NCBI RefSeq assembly: GCF_016909185.1
Contig: NZ_JAFBFH010000023.1
Location: 1 to 64,000 of the forward strand
DNA from: Siminovitchia thermophila
Lineage (GTDB): Bacteria > Bacillota > Bacilli > Bacillales > Bacillaceae_C
DNA length: 64,000 nucleotides
Reading direction: 5' to 3'
Below are positions 46,974-56,298 of this stretch, piece after piece (within the stretch, counting starts at the first letter, position 1; each line of letters begins with the position of its first letter). The notes beneath the pieces are model-generated. The model saw only the letters and a list, made by a program, of their open reading frames with translations. It was not told the DNA's origin and did no database searches. The translations under genes and the position numbers were made by a program.

Positions 46974-48123
46974 CTATTTATTACTTATATCATAAAAATA
47001 CGTGCGGCAAACTTGTTCAGCGGCCATTTCTAATAACGGTCGCGCCTGTCGCAGCGCACTTTCCAAGTCCATCGGCCGATTAATAATGCTAAAAATTCCG
47101 ATGATTCCATATTGGTAAAGCGTCTCTATGCCTTTGCCTATAGTGCCGGCAAGAATAATGGTTGGAACATGATGCTCTTTTGCTGTTTGGGCGACTCCCA
47201 TCGGCGTTTTTCCGTATGCTGTTTGAAAATCGACCTGTCCTTCCCCCGTGATCACAAGGTCGGCTCCTTTCAGGTGTTCTCCCAGTTTAGAATAATGAAG
47301 AACGACATCCACTCCTCTTTTCATGATAGATGGAAAAAAAGCTTGAAAAGCGCCTCCGATTCCTCCGGCAGCACCAGCACCCGGCATATGATGCAGCCTG
47401 ACACCTGTAGCCTGTTCTACGACATCCGCCCAGCGGGTCAAGTTTTGGTCGAGTATTTGCACCATTTCATCTGACGCTCCTTTTTGCGGGCCAAACACAT
47501 GGGAGGCGCCGTTCTTTCCTATAAGTGGATTTTCAACATCAGAGGCAATTAAAAAGCGGCTTTCAGATATGCGTTTGTCAAAGCGGTCCATTTGAATGCC
47601 GTGAATTTTGCCTAAAGCTCCTCCTCCCCAGCCGATTTCCTTTCCGGACTTGTCCAATAATTGCATACCGAGTGCTTGAAGCATTCCGGCTCCGCCATCG
47701 TTTGTGGCGGAACCGCCGATCGCCAATACGAACTTCCTGTATCCTTCATCCAGTGCCCTTTTAATTAATTCGCCAGTGCCAAACGTTGTTGCAGCCAAGG
47801 GATTTCGTTCGGAAGAATGGATTACATTCAGGCCGGATGCGCAAGCCATTTCAATGATGCATGTTTCTTTGTCACCCAGCACACCGAAAAAAGCCTCGAC
47901 GGGTTTTCCTAAAGGGCCCGTAGCCGTAACGGGGACTTTATGGCCGTTGGTGGCTGACACAAGGGTTTCCATCGTGCCTTCTCCGCCATCGGCGACCGGA
48001 ATTCGCTTGGTTTCTGCTCGGGGAAATACATTCTTTATCCCTTTTTCAATGGACAGCGCTGCCTCTATGGCTGTAACGCTGCCTTTATATGAGTCGGGGG
48101 CGATTACGATCTTGATTTTTCAT
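46974..48123 (-). pseudogene. glxK: Glycerate kinase, apparent frameshift at codon 2
   Basis: The family's N-terminus (IVIAPDSYKGS, then IPVADGGEGTMETL) is encoded from 48111 downward in the same frame as the long open frame 46974-47972. The ATG at 48123 is out of frame by one base because of a run of five A (T at 48116-48120 on the plus strand). Removing one A gives MKIKIVIAPDSYKGS and a protein of 382 residues, the usual length of this two-domain kinase. The signature GGSATNDGGAGMLQALG and the GEGQ segment are intact. As written only an internal ATG is available. Slippage, mutation or a base-calling error are all possible. Confidence 0.82.
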
Positions 48124-48292
48124 CACTCCATTATGGAAAGGGTCATTTGCTTGTGTTTGCTATTATACTACCTTTGATGGAAGGAATCATAAAATTCGCA
48201 TATTTTTTCTGGATCATGATTGGAAGGTGTACTAATCCCGGTTCTTGTCCCATATATTTTGATGAGGAAAGGATGGCGGAAGGGGAGGTTCC

Positions 48293-49006
48293 ATGAGGAA
48301 GAAGGCGAAGATTATCTTGCTTTCCATTGCGGCTGGTTTGTTGTTTTTAATTATTCAATACGAGTTCTTTCCGAAAGATTCGTTTGACTCGTGGAGTCTT
48401 CCGTTGACGGGGAAAATCATTTATTTGGATCCGGGCCATGGCGGGCCGGACGGGGGCGCGGAAAGATCTGACGCTGTTGAAAAAGAGATCGCCCTAGATG
48501 TGGCGTTTAAGCTAAGGGATTATTTGCAGGAGCAGGGGGCACTCGTATTAATGACGAGAGAGGAAGATACCGATCTTGCCGATCCGGACATCCGAGGCTT
48601 GAGCAAAAGGAAAACAGCTGATTTAAAGAAGAGATTGAAGTTGATCAATGAATCGGATGCAGACTTGTTCATCAGCATTCATTTAAATTCAATTCCGTCC
48701 CCTCGTTGGAGGGGGGCGCAAACTTTTTATTCCCCCCACCTTGTTGATAATAAACGGGCGGCCACATTTATCCAAGATGAACTAATTACGAGTTTGGAAA
48801 ATACAGATCGGCACGCCAAAATCATTCAAAATGTCTATTTAATCAAGCATGCCAACAAACCGGGAGCGTTGGTGGAGATCGGTTTCTTATCAAACCCGAC
48901 GGAACGGGAATTGCTGAAACAAGGAGATTATCAGGAAAAAATGGCTGTCGCTATTTATAGGGGGATCATGCGGTATTTTACAAATGAAAAAACGCTGGAA
49001 GACTAA
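48293..49006 (+). CDS. cwlD: Germination-specific N-acetylmuramoyl-L-alanine amidase
   Basis: A 237-residue Amidase_3 enzyme acting in spore cortex synthesis, where it works with PdaA to make muramic delta-lactam. An N-terminal signal or anchor helix (5-22) is followed by the zinc ligands His49 (DPGHGG), Glu64 (VEKE) and His128 (SIHLN) and the catalytic Glu in LVEIGFLSN. AAGGGGAGG lies before the ATG. Next to salA and gerD as in B. subtilis. Confidence 0.93.
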   Translation: MRKKAKIILLSIAAGLLFLIIQYEFFPKDSFDSWSLPLTGKIIYLDPGHGGPDGGAERSDAVEKEIALDVAFKLRDYLQEQGALVLMTREEDTDLADPDIRGLSKRKTADLKKRLKLINESDADLFISIHLNSIPSPRWRGAQTFYSPHLVDNKRAATFIQDELITSLENTDRHAKIIQNVYLIKHANKPGALVEIGFLSNPTERELLKQGDYQEKMAVAIYRGIMRYFTNEKTLED

Positions 49007-49062
49007 TGTGTAAAAGGAGCGAGTCTGGGACACAACTAAATCAGCTGATGAAAAAACGAACA

Positions 49063-49217
49063 ATAAAGTGAAACTTCATTCAGTAGGCATTTTCTTTCAC
49101 CTCCTACTGAATGTTAGTTGAACCAATCGGGCATTTAGGTGCCGTTATCTCCCACTTAGCCCTTTTATATTCACTCAAGGTTTTGAAGTGGGAGTCTTAC
49201 GGCATCTTACATGCGGG
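49063..49217 (-). repeat. Element A copy 7 (inside composite C2)
   Basis: On the minus strand it is preceded by CCATTTAT, begins CCCGCATG and ends CACTTTAT. The terminal hairpin is CATTCAGTAGG / CCTACTGAATG with a 15-base loop. Confidence 0.9.
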
Positions 49218-49240
49218 ATAAATGGTCCTAGTATATAATA

Positions 49241-49392
49241 CGCAAGCATTTAGCGTAGTCAACATATGTAGACTCCTGCGGGAATAGCTCGAGCTGAAGA
49301 TCCCGCAGGAAAGCGGCCTTTGCTTTCCGAGGAAGCTGAAGAGACCTGCGGAAAGCGAAATATTTTGACATAGCGATGATAGGGATTTTTTT
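49241..49392 (-). repeat. Element B copy 3 (inside composite C2)
   Basis: Minus-strand copy with GACTCCTGCGGGAATAGC, GAGCTGAAGATCCCGCAGG and CCTGCGGAAAGCGAAATAT in the order seen (inverted) in copies 1 and 2. Confidence 0.82.
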
Positions 49393-49560
49393 AACACAAT
49401 AAACCGAACAATTATAAATGAATTGTTCGGTTTTTGCTATTTCGTATTTGCTTATGTGCCAGACTCGTTTTATTTGTTGGCGGGCGTCTTTTCTAAGAGA
49501 AAAGGACAGATGTGTTATACTAAAACAAGAATGCAAAACGAAAAAGGACGGTGACGAACT

Positions 49561-50625
49561 TTGATTACTGAACAAATAGCAGTAGATATACTGAATAAGT
49601 TGGAAGATCCGCTTTTACATAAGACGCTTGAAGAAACAAATGGGATTGTGGAGGTCAAAGTAAAGGAAGAAAAGGCGCATATTAGTGTGAAAATCGCTTT
49701 GGCCAAAACAGGAACACCGGAGCAACTTCAGCTTCAAACAAAAATTGTTGATGTATTGAAAGAAGCAGGTGCTGCAACGGTCGGCATTCGATTTACTGAG
49801 CTGCCACAAGAAGAGCTCGAGAAACACCGGGCTTCGGGAAACATGCCCGGGGAAGAGCCCGGTGGATTGCTTTCTCCCAACAGTAAAACAACTTTTATTG
49901 CGATTGCGAGTGGAAAGGGCGGGGTAGGAAAATCTACCGTTTCCGTGAATCTTGCGGTTGCTCTGGCCAGACTAGGGAAAAAAGTCGGTCTCGTTGATGC
50001 AGACATATATGGGTTCAGCGTTCCGGACATGATGGGTATTGAAGAGCGTCCGGTTGTTCGGGGCAAGAAAATTATTCCGGTTGAGCGCTTTGGAGTGAAG
50101 GTCATATCGATGGCGTTCTTTGTTGAAGATAATGCTCCTGTCATTTGGCGCGGGCCGATGCTCGGAAAAATGTTAAACAATTTCTTTACGGAAGTGGAGT
50201 GGGGAGACCTCGATTATTTGCTGTTGGACTTGCCGCCAGGAACAGGCGATGTGGCGCTCGATGTCCATACCATGTTGCCTAGCTGTAAAGAAATCATTGT
50301 GACAACGCCGCACCCAACGGCTGCGTTTGTTGCAGCTCGTGCCGGGGCAATGGCTTTACGTACGAAGCATGAAATCATTGGTGTCATCGAAAACATGTCC
50401 TATTTTGAAAGCAGACTGACTGGTGAAAAAGAATACGTCTTTGGCCGTGGCGGCGGAGAAAAATTGGCGGAGGAACTCCAAACAGAAGTCCTCGGAAAAC
50501 TGCCTTTGCAGCAGCCCGACTGGAACGAAGATGATTTTGCCCCATCTGTTTATGATGAAACCCACAAGGTAGGTAAAATCTACCGGGAAATCGCGGAGAA
50601 AATCAATCAGCAGCTAAGGAAATAA
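49561..50625 (+). CDS. salA: Mrp/ApbC-type P-loop ATPase
   Basis: A 354-residue protein. Residues 1-95 form a MIP18-like domain (starts MITEQIAVDILNKLEDP). The P-loop domain has the deviant Walker A GKGGVGKS (118-125) and YLLLDLPPGTGD. The CxxC of true iron-sulphur carriers is not seen at the end, as in Bacillus SalA, which acts as a regulator of scoC. TTG start with AAAGGACGGTGA upstream. Lies between cwlD and gerD as in B. subtilis, apart from the inserted composite repeat. Confidence 0.88.
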   Translation: MITEQIAVDILNKLEDPLLHKTLEETNGIVEVKVKEEKAHISVKIALAKTGTPEQLQLQTKIVDVLKEAGAATVGIRFTELPQEELEKHRASGNMPGEEPGGLLSPNSKTTFIAIASGKGGVGKSTVSVNLAVALARLGKKVGLVDADIYGFSVPDMMGIEERPVVRGKKIIPVERFGVKVISMAFFVEDNAPVIWRGPMLGKMLNNFFTEVEWGDLDYLLLDLPPGTGDVALDVHTMLPSCKEIIVTTPHPTAAFVAARAGAMALRTKHEIIGVIENMSYFESRLTGEKEYVFGRGGGEKLAEELQTEVLGKLPLQQPDWNEDDFAPSVYDETHKVGKIYREIAEKINQQLRK

Positions 50626-50708
50626 TGACAGGAATGTCCACTTCCAGTTCAACATGATTGCAATCAAACAGGCCAACATAAGTTGAAAACGAACCTATAG
50701 AAGTGTGA

Positions 50709-50758
50709 AAATGAAACCGCGTGAAATCAAGGCTTTTACAATTGATTTCATGCGGTTT
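50709..50758. terminator. Terminator between salA and gerD
   Basis: AACCGCGTGAAATCAA and TTGATTTCATGCGGTT form a long stem with TTATTTATTTT after it, between convergent genes. The stem closely resembles the hairpin at about 21615-21658. Confidence 0.82.
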
Positions 50759-50794
50759 ATTTATTTTTATAGCATTTGTTCCCAGCCTGTTTTT

Positions 50795-51385
50795 CTATTG
50801 GCTATCCCCGCCGCCCTGTTCTTTATCTTTTTTATTGCCGCCTTTCTTCTCTTCTGCCGCTTTCATCATAATTTCCTGCATTTTGGCCTGATAGAGCGGG
50901 CTTTCAATTGTTTCTGTTACAACTTCTCGGAGATGTTCGCGGAATTCCTGGCTTTTAAAGCCCTCAGCCAACTCTTTTTGCGTTGCTGGATCTTTCATGA
51001 TGTCGATCATCATCTTTTGATATTCCGGATCTTTCATTAATGATTTCAGCAGTTCTTCGTGTTGCTTTTGCATTCCTTTGGCCATCGCTTCCGCAAACTT
51101 GGGATCTTGAAGTGATTTTTTCCAAAAGTCTTCCGCTTTTTTGGAGGCGAGGGACTGCTCGATCGTTTCGGTGACGACGGCTTGGTCCATAACGAACTGC
51201 TGTTGTACTTGTTCATCTGTCATAATATCTTTAATCGCTTTTTTTCCATCATCAGTTTTGAGTATATCAACGACCATTTTTTTAGTTTGGTCATAATCCA
51301 ATTGTCCTGTCTCCATTTCATTTCCGCCACATGCAGAAATGAAAAGGATAATGCACACCAGGAGCAACAAGACTCCCTTTCTCAT
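50795..51385 (-). CDS. gerD: Spore germination lipoprotein GerD
   Basis: A 196-residue lipoprotein needed for clustering of germinant receptors in the spore inner membrane. Lipobox ISAC with Cys19. A helical body of about 120 residues (the KNLDYDQTKKM-like start, DPKFAEAM, DPEYQKMM repeats) and a hydrophilic Gly/Lys-rich tail follow. Length and composition fit GerD. It is transcribed alone. Confidence 0.92.
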   Translation of the reverse strand: MRKGVLLLLVCIILFISACGGNEMETGQLDYDQTKKMVVDILKTDDGKKAIKDIMTDEQVQQQFVMDQAVVTETIEQSLASKKAEDFWKKSLQDPKFAEAMAKGMQKQHEELLKSLMKDPEYQKMMIDIMKDPATQKELAEGFKSQEFREHLREVVTETIESPLYQAKMQEIMMKAAEEKKGGNKKDKEQGGGDSQ

Positions 51386-51532
51386 GAGGAACGCTCCTTT
51401 CTTAATATGTTCCCGATAGTTTTAATATGGGATTTTGTGAAGAATTTATGCATATTCCACCGGGCAATGGCATTTTGTATAAAACATTGTTAAAATCGGT
51501 GTAATAAAGATTTTTGTTGGAGGAACACGATA

Positions 51533-52213
51533 GTGACGATCCGAAATTGGTTACGATTTTTCTTTACAACGCTTTTTTTAGGTGGTATCATTACCGGCAT
51601 TTTAGGCTTTGTCATTCGCTGGAATGAATTTCAGCCATATTTTACAAAATTTGATATCGGTGCCATTTTATCCACTTTTATATGGCTGGTTGGTGTTGGC
51701 TTTATATTTAGTGTTGTCAGTCAGGTTGGTTTTTTCGCCTACTTATTTATTCATCAATTTGGCCTGGGCATTTTTCGGTCGCTTTCATTATGGAACGCGG
51801 TCCAAATTTTCTTGATCATTGTTGTCTTGTTTGATCTTGTATATTTGCGCTTTTCATCATTTGCAAGCGAAGGGGAGAGCTTGCTTCCATATATTGGATT
51901 AGCCATTTTTATTTTGGCTGCAGGGCTTGTCACCGCTTATTTCAAAGCAAAAACAACCGCAAAAACGACATTTGTTTCCGCTTTATTTTTTATGATCGTC
52001 ATCACGATCATGGAATGGTTGCCTGTTTTAAGGACAAACGAAGAAAATTGGCTATATTTAATGATTTTTACGCTCATTCCTTGTAATGCCTACCAATTGT
52101 TGATCCTGCCCAAGTATAACCGATTATCCGAAAAAGAAATTGCCAGCCGTGCTGCCAAAAGGCAAAAAGCACAGCCAGCCCCTTCGGGAAAGAAAAAAGC
52201 GAACCGGACGTGA
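51533..52213 (+). CDS. kbaA: KinB signalling pathway activator
   Basis: A 226-residue membrane protein with six helices and a basic C-terminal tail (RAAKRQKAQP). B. subtilis KbaA stimulates the sporulation kinase KinB. GTG start with TTGGAGGA 8 bp upstream. The neighbours gerD and pdaB confirm the identity. The terminator stem overlaps the last codons. Confidence 0.9.
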   Translation: MTIRNWLRFFFTTLFLGGIITGILGFVIRWNEFQPYFTKFDIGAILSTFIWLVGVGFIFSVVSQVGFFAYLFIHQFGLGIFRSLSLWNAVQIFLIIVVLFDLVYLRFSSFASEGESLLPYIGLAIFILAAGLVTAYFKAKTTAKTTFVSALFFMIVITIMEWLPVLRTNEENWLYLMIFTLIPCNAYQLLILPKYNRLSEKEIASRAAKRQKAQPAPSGKKKANRT

Positions 52214-52226
52214 TGGTTCGCTTTTT
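52194..52226. terminator. Terminator overlapping the kbaA stop
   Basis: AAAAAGCGAACC, loop GGACGTGAT, GGTTCGCTTTTT: a perfect stem that includes the kbaA stop codon and serves the convergent pdaB gene as well. Confidence 0.88.
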
Positions 52227-52273
52227 CTCGGTTATCGATGGGGAGCGCTGATTATGCCCCAAGGATTAGGCCA

Positions 52274-53023
52274 TTATGGAATAATGGTTGTTTTTACCTT
52301 TCCGTTAGCGATTAGATGGGAAATCGTGACCATTTCGCCTTTTTCGCGAATAATGGAAATGACTTCAGGGAGCGCTTTCGCTGTTTGGGTAGCGGAATCA
52401 GACGCATGCATTAAAACAATGTCTCCTTTTCTCGCCTTCTGTACTTCCTTCACGATTGCTTGAACACCCGGGTTTTTCCAGTCTTGGGAATTTAGACTCC
52501 AATGAACGATGGTAAGACCTAATTCATCTGCGATTTGCAACGATCGCTTGTCAAAGTGGCCTGTCGGAGACCGGAGCAATTTGACTTCTTTTACATCGAG
52601 TTTGTTCAACACCTCTATGGAGCGATCCATATCCCTGCGTATTTTTTCTTCTTCGATCTCGGTGTAATCCTCATACGCGTAACCCAAACTTCCGATTTCA
52701 TAGCCCAGGTTCTTTATTTTTTCAACAAGATCCGGATGCCTTTCCGCCCATGAACCTGACAGGAAAAAGGTGGCGGATTCGACCTTTTCTTTTTCCAATA
52801 TTTCCAGAATGGGCTCCGCCTGGACATCGCCCCAGCCAATGTTAAAAGTTAAAGCAATTCCTTTGTCGCCTTTGTAAATGGCTTTGGGACCATCTTTTCC
52901 CGACAAAACCGGTACGTGCACGGATGCTTGCGAGAAGTAAAAGAGGGCTGTAAAAAAAGAAATAATGATAATAAAAAAGCCTTGCTTCACCCGTTTGCCG
53001 CTCAGCGTGATAAAAAAGTTCAT
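52274..53023 (-). CDS. pdaB: Polysaccharide deacetylase family sporulation protein
   Basis: A 249-residue protein with an N-terminal membrane helix (about 15-32) and a NodB-type deacetylase domain. ALTFNIGWGDVQ replaces the catalytic TFDDG region, as in other PdaB proteins, and LLRSPTGHFD and VHWSLNSQDW are the later motifs. It protects spores in B. subtilis through an unknown reaction. ATG 53023 is preferred over the ATG six codons earlier because of its GAGG site. Confidence 0.9.
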   Translation of the reverse strand: MNFFITLSGKRVKQGFFIIIISFFTALFYFSQASVHVPVLSGKDGPKAIYKGDKGIALTFNIGWGDVQAEPILEILEKEKVESATFFLSGSWAERHPDLVEKIKNLGYEIGSLGYAYEDYTEIEEEKIRRDMDRSIEVLNKLDVKEVKLLRSPTGHFDKRSLQIADELGLTIVHWSLNSQDWKNPGVQAIVKEVQKARKGDIVLMHASDSATQTAKALPEVISIIREKGEMVTISHLIANGKVKTTIIP

Positions 53024-53165
53024 CTCATCATCCTCTTTCATTCATCCTTGTACAATCTATGCTTGAATGAAAGGGGCATATGCCTGAAAGCGGCAAGAAA
53101 AATAAGTATGATCAAAATGTTTTTGGATATAGCTATAAATACAAAAATATAGACGGGGTGTCATC

Positions 53166-53396
53166 ATGCACGGTATGTTAATCAATGATATGGAAAAAGA
53201 GGAAATCATTTATCTTTTAAAGAGAGAAATGGATGAAATCTTATTCGATCTTAAAAATGTTCACCTTGAACCAATTGTGAAACGGGCGATGGAAGAGCGG
53301 TATCGTACGTTGTTCACCCTTTTTAAGCGTGTTGCGGATCATCGGGAATGTATAAAATATATACTTCCAAGAGCAAACGTAAGGCGGGAGCGGTAA
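53166..53396 (+). CDS. Small conserved hypothetical protein
   Basis: A 76-residue helical, charged protein (MEKEEIIYLLKREMDEILFDLKN). A GGGGTG site lies before the ATG. Similar short frames occur, as far as I recall, next to pdaB in other Bacillaceae. No function is known. Followed by a tRNA promoter. Confidence 0.65.
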   Translation: MHGMLINDMEKEEIIYLLKREMDEILFDLKNVHLEPIVKRAMEERYRTLFTLFKRVADHRECIKYILPRANVRRER

Positions 53397-53410
53397 ATTT
53401 TAAAAAAACG

Positions 53411-53439
53411 TTGACAAGCCCGGGAAGGCTTGCTAAAGT
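53411..53439 (+). promoter_or_regulatory. Promoter of the tRNA-Asn/Thr pair
   Basis: TTGACA and TAAAGT separated by 17 bp, about 90 bp before tRNA-Asn. Confidence 0.6.
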
Positions 53440-53528
53440 ATAAATCGTTCGCCTGGCGGTTGTTTAATAAAAACCGCTTGAATAATTTTTAAAAATGGTT
53501 ATAATAATAATTGTCTATTCGTATACAA

Positions 53529-53603
53529 TCCGCAGTAGCTCAGTGGTAGAGCTATCGGCTGTTAACCGATCGGTCGTAGGTTCGAATCCTACCTGCGGAG
53601 CCA
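53529..53603 (+). tRNA. tRNA-Asn (GTT)
   Basis: Acceptor TCCGCAG/CTGCGGA, anticodon loop CTGTTAA, T loop GGTTCGAATCC, encoded CCA. Confidence 0.96.
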
Positions 53604-53604
53604 C

Positions 53605-53677
53605 GCTTCCATAGCTCAGTAGGTAGAGTGCTTCCATGGTAAGGAAGAGGTCGCCGGTTCAAGCCCGGCTGGAAGCT
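53605..53677 (+). tRNA. tRNA-Thr (GGT)
   Basis: Acceptor GCTTCCA/TGGAAGC, anticodon stem CTTCC/GGAAG with loop ATGGTAA, T arm GCCGGTTCAAGCCCGGC. CCA is not encoded. Its 3' half (53636-53675) is repeated with 36 of 40 bases matching at 56845-56884, a probable attachment site. Confidence 0.95.
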
Positions 53678-53700
53678 TCGTTTACAATAGCGGATATAAT

Positions 53701-53735
53701 GCGATTCCCGGGTATTCCGGGAGTCGCTTTTTTTC
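53701..53735 (+). terminator. Terminator after tRNA-Thr
   Basis: GCGATTCCCGG and CCGGGAGTCGC pair (one G-T) followed by TTTTTTT. Confidence 0.85.
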
Positions 53736-53793
53736 TTTCCTCAACCCCAATTTGCCGACATTTTGACTGCGAAACGTTGTTTCATGATGATTT

Positions 53794-53960
53794 TCATTGT
53801 TCTTTATTGGTTCGACAGTGCGTCATCCAATTTTTTCGTCGCATTTTGAGAGCATGTCCATATACATTCATAGTTGTTTTTATATCCCAGTGGCCGAGGC
53901 GCTCGGAAATATTTTGGCATGCACTCCCTCATTGATCAGAAGGGACAAGGTTATACCAAT
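53794..53960 (-). pseudogene. Tyrosine recombinase (integrase) C-terminal remnant
   Basis: The minus strand encodes NISERLGHWDIKTTMNVYGH, the C-terminal catalytic box of phage-type integrases (LGH and the nucleophilic Tyr in NVYGH), then a tail to a TGA at 53794. One base upstream of it is missing: the previous frame reads LLINEGVHAK, the normal preceding segment. The rest of the gene is gone. Confidence 0.85.
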
Positions 53961-54349
53961 AATGATCCGACCATCTCTCTTGATATCAACGGAGAAAATG
54001 GGGAGATTGCTTTGATGACTAAATCTCGATGATAAGGAACTGCTCGGAATCAGTTATAGTGCTTCATATAAGTCCTCTCTGGAGGAATCTGAAAGGCTCT
54101 TTAAGGAGTTGAGGAAAAAGCCAAAGAGCTTGAAAAGTAGATCCTGCAGCTGGTTAAAATCAAACATCCACCATGAGGACATTGATTTGGACTGTAAAAA
54201 AACATATATGCACAAGGAAAGGCCTGTGTAATGCTATCAAGCAGTATACAGGCTTTGTCATATTTAAATTGGCAAAAGTAAAATAAAACAGTTGTTCGTC
54301 TATAGTTACAAGTTAAAAAATGAAACTAAGTGACAGGAATGCACGTATT
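53961..54349. other. Decayed sequence inside the integrative remnant
   Basis: Two short coding-like pieces, ISLDINGENGEIALMTKSR at about 53965-54030 and LEESERLFKELRKK at about 54080-54125, end in stops and were not identified. No promoter or RNA structure was recognised. Confidence 0.45.
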
Positions 54350-54759
54350 TTATAGAGGAGGATGACATTTTTTCTCCAGAAAAGGTGAGATAATTGACAA
54401 AGAAAACGGTATTTTTATCGCCAGTCCAGTTTTGGTCAGTGACGCAAACACCCGGCTAAGCGTAGAGATGGAAGGGGCAGGCCGACTGATATCCAGGCCA
54501 CATTGATAACGGAAACGTTTATCTTTGTCCAATCGATGATACAGACCGGTAAAAGTACTGATGCCTTCCAGCGGGGCAGCCATAAGGGCCCTTAATATCC
54601 CTTTCTTGGAATGCCCTTCAGCCCCTTGGGGTATGAACTTTTTAAGTGTTTCGCATAAGGTTGCAAGTCAAGAACACCAAAAAAGATGGGCAATTTATCT
54701 TTTGACTCTGATATTTGCAATTCCTCAAAAGAAAATAGACTTTCTTGTAGAATATACAA
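54350..54759 (-). pseudogene. Truncated DDE transposase gene (N-terminal part)
   Basis: Starts TTG at 54759 behind TAGGAGG. The reading runs SLFSFEELQISESKDKLPIF, then a frameshift near 54590, then ALMAAPLEGISTFTGLYHRL and RYQCGLDISRPAPSISTLSR, the N-terminal region of IS transposases with a DUF772-like domain. Similarity ends near 54410, before the catalytic Asp residues. No terminal inverted repeats were found. Confidence 0.75.
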
Positions 54760-54937
54760 TGTGACTTCCTCCTAACGGATTTTGTGGTTTGGTCACTTCA
54801 AAATTCTACAAATTAGGGGTGAAGTTCTTTTTTAATACCTTTCAAAACCTTATGGTTCTTGATGTAAAAAATGTGCAAAATGCTCATGATAAGTAATAGC
54901 AAAAATGAAAGCCAGAATACTACAAGGAGGATTATGA

Positions 54938-56053
54938 TTGAGGTCAGATTTCAAATATGTACAAAAAATTACCAGACAGTCTAAAGGTTTTCTTTATGGA
55001 ATTATATTTTTTATTTCTTTGATGACATTAGCATGTGGGATCATGGCCTTCTGGATTTTTTTCTTTACTTCCGAGCCATTAATCGGTCTGATTCCTTTTG
55101 TTAGTGGACTTATTACATATATCGTATTGCATTATTCATTTAAACTAGTGAAATCACAGCCGTTGCAGACAGATTTACGAGAAATAAAGGATGGGGCGGT
55201 TCACCATGTATGGAAGAATGATGAAACAGGGGAGATGGAAGAAACGTGGGTTCCCTTTAAAGAGATTACAGCAATTTATATTGCAAGACATTCTCAGGCG
55301 GTTGGGACAGACTCAAATAGATGGTATATTATTTATCCAAAATTGATCGTCGAATGGGAAGAGGACGGGAGTAAACAATATATCTCTTTTATTGAGGAAA
55401 AATCAGATGCCTTTTATGAGTTATATGAGCAATTTCCGGTTGACCAGATTCCAGTGTATACAGCGAATATTGATTTGAAAATGTGGCCGGATCATCTATT
55501 GTCAAACGTGTTTGAAGTAGAGAAAGTCAGAAAAGTAGAAAATAAGCGTCCGCTGAAGTTGCCCTTTAAAGCAAGGACGTCGTCATTATGGTCTCCTCCG
55601 TTACCGAATGTTAAGGAGAACGAGGAAATAAAACAGGCAGATTTGCGGAAATTTAATGTAATAGGCGTTATTACGTTTACAATCGGATTGATCATTACTT
55701 TCTTTTCTCTATTATCTGTCTTTCCACAATGGGCTATTGAGGATGGAGTATTTAGAAGCGATACGTCCATTTTATTCACTCTGATATATGTTTTTCCTTT
55801 ATTGATTTTTTTTCATGTAAGAAAGAAGTGGAATGTCCACTGGCTCTTTGTTCAAATGGCGGCAGTTGCCTCTATCTATTCGCTAAGCGGTTGGATCGTT
55901 ACTCGAATAAATCAAGTGTCAAATGAATTTACCGATGCTCTTATTATGGAAGTTTTTATGGCTTGCTTAATGGTGTTCGTATCTTATCTTTTTGGAAAAC
56001 TTCTTGTTTTGATCGTTGTCATACATGAGAAAATTAACCATAAAAGAAAATGA
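54938..56053 (+). CDS. Hypothetical membrane protein with PH-like region
   Basis: A 371-residue protein. Two membrane helices (about 18-40 and 46-66), a soluble region of about 170 residues resembling bacterial PH-type domains (WVPFKEITAIYIARHSQAVG), then four helices (about 240-360). TTG start 7 bp after AAGGAGG. Family not recognised. It is the only intact gene inside the integrative remnant, possibly its cargo. Confidence 0.7.
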   Translation: MRSDFKYVQKITRQSKGFLYGIIFFISLMTLACGIMAFWIFFFTSEPLIGLIPFVSGLITYIVLHYSFKLVKSQPLQTDLREIKDGAVHHVWKNDETGEMEETWVPFKEITAIYIARHSQAVGTDSNRWYIIYPKLIVEWEEDGSKQYISFIEEKSDAFYELYEQFPVDQIPVYTANIDLKMWPDHLLSNVFEVEKVRKVENKRPLKLPFKARTSSLWSPPLPNVKENEEIKQADLRKFNVIGVITFTIGLIITFFSLLSVFPQWAIEDGVFRSDTSILFTLIYVFPLLIFFHVRKKWNVHWLFVQMAAVASIYSLSGWIVTRINQVSNEFTDALIMEVFMACLMVFVSYLFGKLLVLIVVIHEKINHKRK

Positions 56054-56298
56054 AAGTACGGTATTGACAAGGTACAGACAAAGGGTAAAAATCCCGCCGA
56101 AGGCATTGGCAGTTTAGTAAAAAAGGGCTTAAATAAGCGCTTTCATAAAATATCTATATTTTGTAAGGAATGTCTATATAATAGATTTAGGGAAGGGCAC
56201 TACAGTGTATGAAGTGCTCCCTGTCAAGTAGACAGTGGAAATAATAAAAATGCTTTATGCGGCTTGTGGCCTAAATTCTGACAGGTAACGAGCGTTAA
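56054..56298. other. Gap after the membrane protein gene
   Basis: Contains GGGCACT/AGTGCTCCC, an imperfect hairpin near 56197-56223, and AT-rich sequence. No gene is seen. Confidence 0.4.

Larger units (their letters stand above)
49021..49466 (-). repeat. Composite element C2: inverted-repeat unit carrying A and B
   Basis: A 446-bp block bounded by GAGTCTGGGACA and TGTGCCAGACTC. Read on the minus strand it has the same order as C1: end, B, A, TTTTTTCATCAGCTGATTTAG, end. It also includes a hairpin CCGAACAATT/AATTGTTCGG with T tract. It lies between cwlD and salA, adjacent genes in B. subtilis. Confidence 0.85.
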
